Source: Tremella fuciformis
Taxonomy: Eukaryota > Basidiomycota > Tremellomycetes > Tremellales > Tremellaceae
NCBI GenBank assembly: GCA_032768795.1
Contig: CP136495.1
Coordinates: forward strand, 2,110,501 to 2,174,500
Reading direction: 5' to 3'
DNA length: 64,000 nucleotides
The stretch's first letter is position 1; every line of letters begins with the position of its first letter. Both the position numbers and the translations under genes were made by a program. Positions 58,163 to 64,000 of this stretch are shown here, piece after piece. The notes beneath the pieces are model-generated. The model was not told the DNA's origin. It was given only the letters and a program-made list of their open reading frames with translations, and searched no databases.

Positions 58163-60340
58163 CTATGCTGGCGCAGGCCGTATGCGCTCTCCTTCGGCCG
58201 TGACGTTCTGGATCCGCATCTCCCGCTCACGCCATTTCTCGCCATACCGGTACGTCAAGTAAAGGAGGAAGGTGGCGATCCACTGACCGTTCAGCACCGT
58301 CCCGTGTCATGTCAATCAATACTCACGCAGACGATCGCCCATATGGTCAGATTCAGACCCCAGCCAATGGCGTCTGACATCGGTGTGACAAAGGCAGAAG
58401 CTGCGGCTGAGAGACAGAAACGTGACACTGATGTGATGAGCTGCGTTACGATACGTATGGTGTACACACGGTTGCTGACTGCCATGACCTCAGCGCTCCT
58501 GCGAGGCATGCAGTCGATGAGGCTGAATCAGCGCTGATACATTGTTTCCGGTCACTCACTACGTGTTCAGCGGGGTGGATACCAGCTGGGTCGACATCCC
58601 GGCGAAGAAGTTGAAGACGAGCATCGGCCCAATTCCACCAGCTCTAATCGTCAATCTTGGGCGCCCTTTCGAGCGCTCCTTACCGATATTGAACAACCCA
58701 TCCGAACCCAACTACACGCTCAGCGCAATCCAACGGTCAGACGCCAAACTTACTGCAGGACAAGGGCACGACGACCCCAATGCCGGAAAAGACTGGCAGG
58801 AGCCTGTCCTCTGGCCGTCGATAGCCTCGTTTGACAATACGCCTTCGCACGATCGCATCCGCCCATGCTAGCTGTAAGGGACTCTTGCGGCAAAGATTGC
58901 CAGCAGCTCACGACCGGCCACGCGTGAGCCGACAATGTTGCCAGCCCCGCCAACGAGATATAGGCAACCCACCACAGCGACCTGGGTTCAGCCTGGTACA
59001 TTCTGAGGGGCTCACATTGGTGATATGGTACTCTGTTTGCTTTCAGTCAGTGAAAGTCTTTTGCTTCGATAGTCAGACCTACCGATATGCTGCCAAGAGG
59101 TATCTGCGGTCAGTAACACCTCATTAATCAGTTCATGAGAAACTCACGATGAACAGATAGATGCACATCAACGTGATCCCCGAAACGAAGGTCTACTGAT
59201 CAGCTTCGTTGAGCAGAGGAGCGTACGATCGACACACCATGCACACGATGTTCGGCCATCGCAGAAGTTTGAGTATCCGTAGAGGGTTGATGCGGTGAAA
59301 AACGAACGGTTTGCCTTTGGCCTTGCGGAGTAGGTCGTGGGGTAAAGGCGGGTGGGCAGTCTCGGGGAGCAGAAAGAATATGAGCAGGACAGCAATAAGC
59401 TGTGCGCCCCCCAGGCAGTATCTGTCGTCAGGGCGGGTCATTTCCGGCGACATACTGGCAAGCCCTCCAGCCGTGCGAGATGTACTGCGCAAAGACGCCT
59501 CCCAATACCGGAGAGATAGACGGGCCGAGAAGAGTCTGTGGTCAGGATGTTCCTTCCCGATGCTCCTTGGTGATGACTCACTCCGCTGTAGTACATCGCC
59601 ATGGCTGTTGCGCGCTCGGTTGGCCTGAGGTCAGGGTATACCATGTAGGCATACTCACCTGTAGATGTCCCCCACTGTGCCCGCTCCCACTGACACGACC
59701 GAGCTCGTTCCTGTACTCAGCGAACGACCGATTCTACCAATCCACTCACCGATTGCCTGTAAGATTCGGGTGACCACGAGCTCAGGTACGTTCTTGCTGA
59801 ATCCTACACCAATGCTAGCGACCATACCGATTGGCATGCTCGCCAGATAGACGAAACGACGCCCGTAGAAGCTAGCAAAGGGCGACCAGAACAGCGGCGC
59901 TATGCCCATCATCAATACATATACCGCAACAGTGATGTTGATGACATTGACGGTCGAGTGAAGATCGCTAGCCACTTGTGGGATAGCGGGGAGCAGTACA
60001 GTACCGGCCAAAGCTGATGTCAGTGACTATACCATCATGTTCGGTACCTACGTGACTGGAAACCTGCAAATGCGACTATGAAGATGATATTTCGCTTCTT
60101 CCTCGGCGAGAAACGATTGTAGATAGTATCGTCTTCTACTGCCGACTTGGGGCCTTTCCCACTCTGGACGGCAGGAATGATGTCCTCTTCGATACCTGCC
60201 TGGATGTTTCGGCATGATTTGCGCGACGTCGTGCGGTCCACACGGCCACCGAGGTTCGAGGTCGTCAGCGTCAAGACCGGGTTGAGTGCGAAGTCCTGCG
60301 AAGGAGCCGGCACGACGTCCGGTTCTTCGATTTCGGACAT
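58163..60340 (-). CDS. Major facilitator superfamily transporter (DHA1, Qdr/Flr-like)
   Basis: 12-TM drug:H+ antiporter family. The long N-terminal tail (MSEIEEPDVVPAPSQDF) ends YNRFSPRKKRNIIFIVAFAGF. Then TVLLPAIPQVASDLHSTV, MGIAPLFWSPFASFYGRRFVYL (loop 2-3 GRR), VVTRILQAIG, VVSVGAGTVGDIYRPTERATAMAMYYSG (family motif DxxxPxERG-like) and LLGPSISPVLGG. After the centre, AGGIGPMLVFNFFAGMSTQLVSTPLNTYLIDCMP and SAAASAFVTPMSDAIGWGLNL lead to the tail ending RIRPAPA at 58163 (given as landmarks). About ten introns. Third gene of the dehydroquinase group, same strand; it may import or export a pathway compound. Confidence 0.86.
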
Positions 60341-60586
60341 GATATTGTCTGACCCATGAATGACGGGTTGGTCACCTCAATACACACAAGAAGAAAGTTT
60401 GACATCAAAATGCGCAAACGGCAACCCAGGCTCGCCCGGCTAAATAGGCGCTTTGCTGGAAACAGAGCAACGGTCCGGTCCATAGCTAGTGCATTTGGGC
60501 AATGGAACAGTCATTCCAAAGAGACGTCGGACTCGGGAGAGATGCATTCATGTGTAGGACGGACTGACGAGACGTACACAACACGC

Positions 60587-60871
60587 CTACAGAATCGCCT
60601 GTGCGTTTGGTGGACTGGCGATACCGCCCGGGATGTTTAGGGGCATGCTGGCGAAGAAGAAAGTCCAACGATTCAGCCGATCACACTCCGCGGCCAGCTT
60701 TCTGAGGTCGAACATCTCCCCAATGGGCAGTCCCCACCCACCAAGGAAAACTTCGTGGATTTGCAGATCCGTGCCCATCGGTTGACTAAAGGTCTCATAC
60801 CCGACGCTTCACATCAGCAGCGAAGCTTACAGCGGACGAGAGACCGACCTGTCACAGGCGACAGCGGCAAT
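60587..60871 (-). pseudogene. 3' fragment of a cyclase-family (PF04199) gene, cut by retrotransposon
   Basis: Two exons, about 60849-60871 and 60587-60805, give IAAVACDSVGYETFSQPMG, DLQIHEVFLGGWGLPIGEMF and DLRKLAAECDRLNRWTFFF through SMPLNIPGGIASPPNAQAIL. This is the conserved C-terminal half of the 'putative cyclase' family (kynurenine-formamidase-like metal hydrolases), including the H-E metal motif and the SAPLN-GG-ASPPNA end. A 43-nt intron (about 60806-60848) joins them. Upstream, only about 130 bp remain before the LTR at 61002, too little for the missing N-terminal half with its HxGTHxD site. The rest may lie beyond the element, outside the window. Confidence 0.72.
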
Positions 60872-61001
60872 CTGTCAGGATTGTGGCACTGAGACTGTGG
60901 CGGAATGAGACAAGGCCAAGTGCCACACGGCCTGACTCAGCCAACCGCCCACTTGCCTCATCCGGGTGAAGTAGCCGAACTGCTAAATGCGGCACTCGGA
61001 C

Positions 61002-61210
61002 TGTCTAGTATAGTTGAACGGTTTTCGAATACATATAGTAGACATTCGAGTAGAGAAGATCTCTAGTCGAATGTATCTCTTGTACTCTCAGTCTACTTCT
61101 AGTAACCCTACTCGATTGCATACTCCCTGCGAGGCAACCTCGACTTCCCAGCTCGACGCGGACTATCCTACGTCCGGTCTTGACATTAGATACATTCGAC
61201 TATACTCGCA
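61002..61210 (+). repeat. 5' LTR (predicted limits)
   Basis: Starts TGTCTAGTATAGT and ends ACTATACTCGCA, imperfect inverted ends with TG...CA. Length 209 bp. The limits cannot be confirmed without the 3' copy. The following bases, CTGAGTATTGCAAG, would be the primer-binding region, but no tRNA was recognised. Confidence 0.6.
61042..61074. repeat. Hairpin within LTR
   Basis: ACATTCGA-g-TAGAGA, loop AGA, TCTCTA-g-TCGAATGT: 14 paired bases with a single central mismatch in each arm. Confidence 0.75.
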
Positions 61211-61233
61211 CTGAGTATTGCAAGTCGAGGAAC

Positions 61234-62508
61234 ATGAGTGCTTCCACTCGCCAACTACGGTCGCATGTCGACCCGGACTCGGAGGACCTCGACACTCCTA
61301 CGGAGGTTGAGGAACTCCGACGTCAGATACTCGAGCTTCGCCAAGCCAAGGAGCAGAGCGACTCGGCCCTAGCGGCCGCCCGTCTCGCATTGGCCGAACG
61401 GGCCACCCCGGCAACCACTCATCACACGGGAGCCGCGCAAGGTACACCCCTGGAAGAGATCACGGACACGGATCTCGACCACGACCACTCGCCGCTCGAG
61501 TCCGCTCAGAGGATTTCGAACGCGACGAGATCCTTCAAGGTGAACCCCCCAGATGAATATCACGGTGACCGCGATAAGCTACCGCAATACATTACCCAGG
61601 TACGAATGTACCTTAGTATGCAAGGCGGTGGCCTGGACTCGCGGAGGCAAGTCATTTGGGCGGCATCCTACCTACGGGGAAATGCCCTTCGTTGGTGGGA
61701 ACCGTACTTCAACAGGCCGAAAATCGAACAACCCCTTTTTTGCTCCGACTTGGACCATTTCATTTCCGAGTTACAGGACATGTTCGGCGACCCGGATAGG
61801 CACCGAATTGCGGTGCAGCGACTCAAGAAACTGTCGCAAACCCGCACGGTCTCGGAATACTATGCACGATTCCTGGCGATCTCAGCCGATGTGGAGTATG
61901 AGGACCGTAGCCTACGAGACATGTTCGAGTCGGGTCTGCGACCCGAGATCCGCCTGGCCATAGCGAATCGCGAGCACGAGCCCAGATCCCTAAAAGAGCT
62001 GGCGGACGTAGCGATTCGTCTCAATGTACAGCAGGACAGTGTCCGCAACAACTTGCTGCAGCGCGAGCCGGAGCGAGCTACCTCGAAAAGGTTCGGCGAG
62101 GCGCCGGCGACAACTCACTCTTGCGACCGCGCCGACAGACCTTCGAGGGACTACGTTCGATCCCCGAATCCGCCCTCTCGACCCCCGACCAACCAGAGAT
62201 ATCGGAAGGACGACGGACACTCGAGGGGTAGGATCTCGCCCAGCGAAAGACAGCGACGGATGGACAAAAACCTGTGTCTATACTGTGAGAGCCCGGATCA
62301 CATTGTAGCCAACTGCCCCACGGCCCCGAAAACGCGAGCTCCTCGAAACAGCCCCGCATCGGGGGCGAACGCAGTCCGCCTCAATGGTATTAGACACGAA
62401 TCACCGAATGCGAACGCCAACCTCGATCATACGAAATTCGACAAAGACGATTCGGAAAACAAGTTGGCGTACCCCAGCCCCGCGGCGGCGAGGTACGCCT
62501 CAGCGTGA
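61234..62508 (+). CDS. Gag polyprotein of Ty3/gypsy element
   Basis: 424 residues from MSASTRQLRSHVD at 61234; an earlier in-frame ATG lies inside the LTR and is not preferred. A coiled-coil (EELRRQILELRQAKEQSDSA) precedes the retrotransposon gag domain: DKLPQYITQVRMYLSMQGG, ALRWWEPYFNRP, FISELQDMFGDPDR, LKKLSQTRTVSEYYARFLAI and LRDMFESGLRPEIRLAI. The C-terminus has a basic linker and a single CCHC knuckle, CLYCESPDHIVANC (CX2CX4HX4C). It assembles the virus-like particle. Confidence 0.93.
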   Translation: MSASTRQLRSHVDPDSEDLDTPTEVEELRRQILELRQAKEQSDSALAAARLALAERATPATTHHTGAAQGTPLEEITDTDLDHDHSPLESAQRISNATRSFKVNPPDEYHGDRDKLPQYITQVRMYLSMQGGGLDSRRQVIWAASYLRGNALRWWEPYFNRPKIEQPLFCSDLDHFISELQDMFGDPDRHRIAVQRLKKLSQTRTVSEYYARFLAISADVEYEDRSLRDMFESGLRPEIRLAIANREHEPRSLKELADVAIRLNVQQDSVRNNLLQREPERATSKRFGEAPATTHSCDRADRPSRDYVRSPNPPSRPPTNQRYRKDDGHSRGRISPSERQRRMDKNLCLYCESPDHIVANCPTAPKTRAPRNSPASGANAVRLNGIRHESPNANANLDHTKFDKDDSENKLAYPSPAAARYASA

Positions 62509-64000
62509 CCGCCACCTTCGCCGCACTCCCAATCTCGACGCCAGCTATTCCTGATACCCCAGACCTTTTCCATATACCTGTCGCGATCGCAAACAAACAA
62601 TCACTAGTCTCCCGAGCGCTGCTCGACACCGGGGCCTCCCGGAACTTTATAGAGAAAACCTACGCCATCGAGTCGGAACTCGAATTGCGCCCTTCTAGAA
62701 TCAAACAGACCCTACGATTAGCGGATGGCTCCCGCAGCGCTATCGAACAAGAGGTTACCCTCACCCTCTTGCTAGGGGAAGGGTTCCAGCCTTACACAGC
62801 TACATTTCTGGTCGCCAGACTAGATGTGGGCCCCATCATCCTTGGGGTGCCATTCTTCAAAGAAGTCAAGCCAACGCTCGACTGGGATAACCTGGCCATT
62901 CAACCTCCTCCCTCGAGATCACACCAGGGCAAGTCGGGAAAACTAAAAGCAATCTCCCTCATCTCGGCCGAGGCATTCGAACAGATTACGGACGAACCCA
63001 AGGGGGCGATCTACCTACGAGCCATCTCCGTGGACCCACCTCGGATGGAGGAAGTGGTACCTACGGAATACCACGAGTTCCTGGATGTCTTCTCGGAGTC
63101 GGAGGCCACCAAGCTACCTCCTCATAGGCCTTTCGACCACCGCATCCCGCTACTCGACGGCGCTGAGCCGACATTCGGCCCGATCTACTCGCTGTCCGTG
63201 ACCGAACAGGAGGCCCTCCGAGACTACTTGGATACGAACCTCAAGAAAGGCTTTATCGTACCTTCGGAGTCGCCAGCGGCCTCGCCAATTTTATTCGTAA
63301 AGAAGAAAGACGGATCCTTACGCCTCTGCGTGGACTACCGCAAGTTGAATAACATAACCGTCAAGAACCGTTATCCCCTACCGTTGATCGGAGATCTACT
63401 AGACCAACTCCGTGCGGCCACTATCTACTCAAAAATAGACCTACGTGGCGCGTACAACCTCCTCCGGATCGCCGCCGGGGAAGAATGGAAAACCGCATTC
63501 AGAACTCGGTTCGGGCTGTTCGAGTACCGAGTGATGCCATTCGGCCTCACGAATGCCCCAGCCTCATTCCAACACTTGATGAACCACATATTCCGCGATG
63601 TGCTGGACATTTTCGTCATAGTCTATCTGGACGACATACTTATCTTCTCGAAGTCACGGAGCGAGCACGAGAGGCACGTCAAAGAAGTCCTACAACGACT
63701 GCGGAAATTCGAACTGTTCGCAAAACACGACAAGTGCCAGTTCCATACCGACTCCGTAGAGTTCCTGGGCTACATCGTTGACCCGAAGGGCGTATCGATG
63801 GACCCGAACAAGGTGCGAGCGGTGTCGGCATGGCCAGCACCTCGGAACGTCACGGAAGTCCAATCCTTCCTGGGTTTTGCAAACTTCTATCGAAGGTTCA
63901 TAGCAGGGTTCGCCAAGGTAGCTAAGCCACTGCACGAACTCACTCGGAAGTCGACCCCGTTCTCCTGGTCGGAACCGCACCAGGCGGCGTTCGACCTGCT
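62394..64000 (+). CDS. Pol polyprotein (protease, reverse transcriptase) of Ty3/gypsy element, partial
   Basis: Open from 62394 to the window end in the -1 frame relative to gag, overlapping it by 115 nt, with no ATG near the start; frameshifting is therefore expected. The aspartic protease is LLDTGASRNFI (DTG at 62625-62633) followed by IILGVPFF. Reverse transcriptase motifs: VKKKDGSLRLCVDYRKLN, SKIDLRGAYNLLRI, MPFGLTNAPASFQ, IVYLDDILIFS (YLDD at 63624-63635) and FLGYIV. After RT, FAKVAKPLHELTRK leads toward the RNase H domain, cut by the window edge. Confidence 0.94.

Larger units (their letters stand above)
61002..64000 (+). mobile_element. Ty3/gypsy LTR retrotransposon, 5' part
   Basis: 5' LTR, gag and the protease-RT part of pol in the usual Ty3/gypsy order; RNase H, integrase and 3' LTR lie beyond the right edge. 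Both frames are uninterrupted over 2.8 kb, so the copy is young. The target duplication would be CGGAC (60997-61001) if it is 5 bp, to be looked for after the 3' LTR. Confidence 0.93.

Overview
This is nuclear DNA of a filamentous or yeast-like basidiomycete, most likely a tremellomycete relative. The genes are GC-rich and are split by many very short introns, mostly 35-60 nt, with GTGAGT-like donors and a CTGAC/CTGAT branch motif just before the acceptor. Secreted proteins of the 'SNAERFKRGLPP' type and telomere-like CCCCTAA units fit Agaricomycotina. The exact genus cannot be read from the sequence.

Layout. 1-10.5 kb holds conserved housekeeping genes, mostly on the minus strand: EXO1 (3' part cut by the window edge), a type I metacaspase, a short-chain dehydrogenase, phosphomannose isomerase, KGD4 (plus strand), uroporphyrinogen decarboxylase and a SpoIIM-like membrane protein. 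10.7-28 kb looks like a catabolic block: two alpha/beta hydrolases, two FAD amine oxidases, an APC-family amino acid/amine permease and a Zn2Cys6 regulator. A complete tyrosine-recombinase retrotransposon (20.5-25.4 kb, split direct repeats, gag, RT-RNase H, YR) sits between the hydrolase and the regulator, in what was probably their shared divergent promoter. 28-36.5 kb has small metabolic genes: a GFO/IDH oxidoreductase, DUF1349, RidA, a maltose acetyltransferase-like enzyme, an SDR with an 18-nt microexon, and an intronless bifunctional catalase-peroxidase (KatG).

36.6-40.6 kb carries three tandem paralogous secreted proteins. A 320-bp inverted-repeat element with a telomere-like core follows at 41.1-41.4 kb. 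41.9-50.2 kb groups a second Zn2Cys6 regulator, a DHA2-type exporter, a 2-oxoglutarate oxygenase and a Dal5-type permease. 50.5-55.0 kb is the most unusual stretch: five tandem three-exon genes for small secreted eight-cysteine proteins with identical intron phases, a possible decayed sixth copy, and a perfect 58-bp-arm hairpin between the first two. Most of these five were recovered only by splicing short exons by eye.

55.9-60.9 kb has a type II dehydroquinase, a beta-propeller lactonase, a DHA1 transporter and the 3' part of a cyclase-family gene, a set that suggests quinate/aromatic acid use. The cyclase gene ends abruptly next to a Ty3/gypsy retrotransposon (5' LTR at 61.0 kb; gag, protease and RT run off the right edge), which probably disrupted it. 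Functional links between neighbours are inferences from adjacency. All exon joins are by-eye predictions based on splice signals and family conservation.
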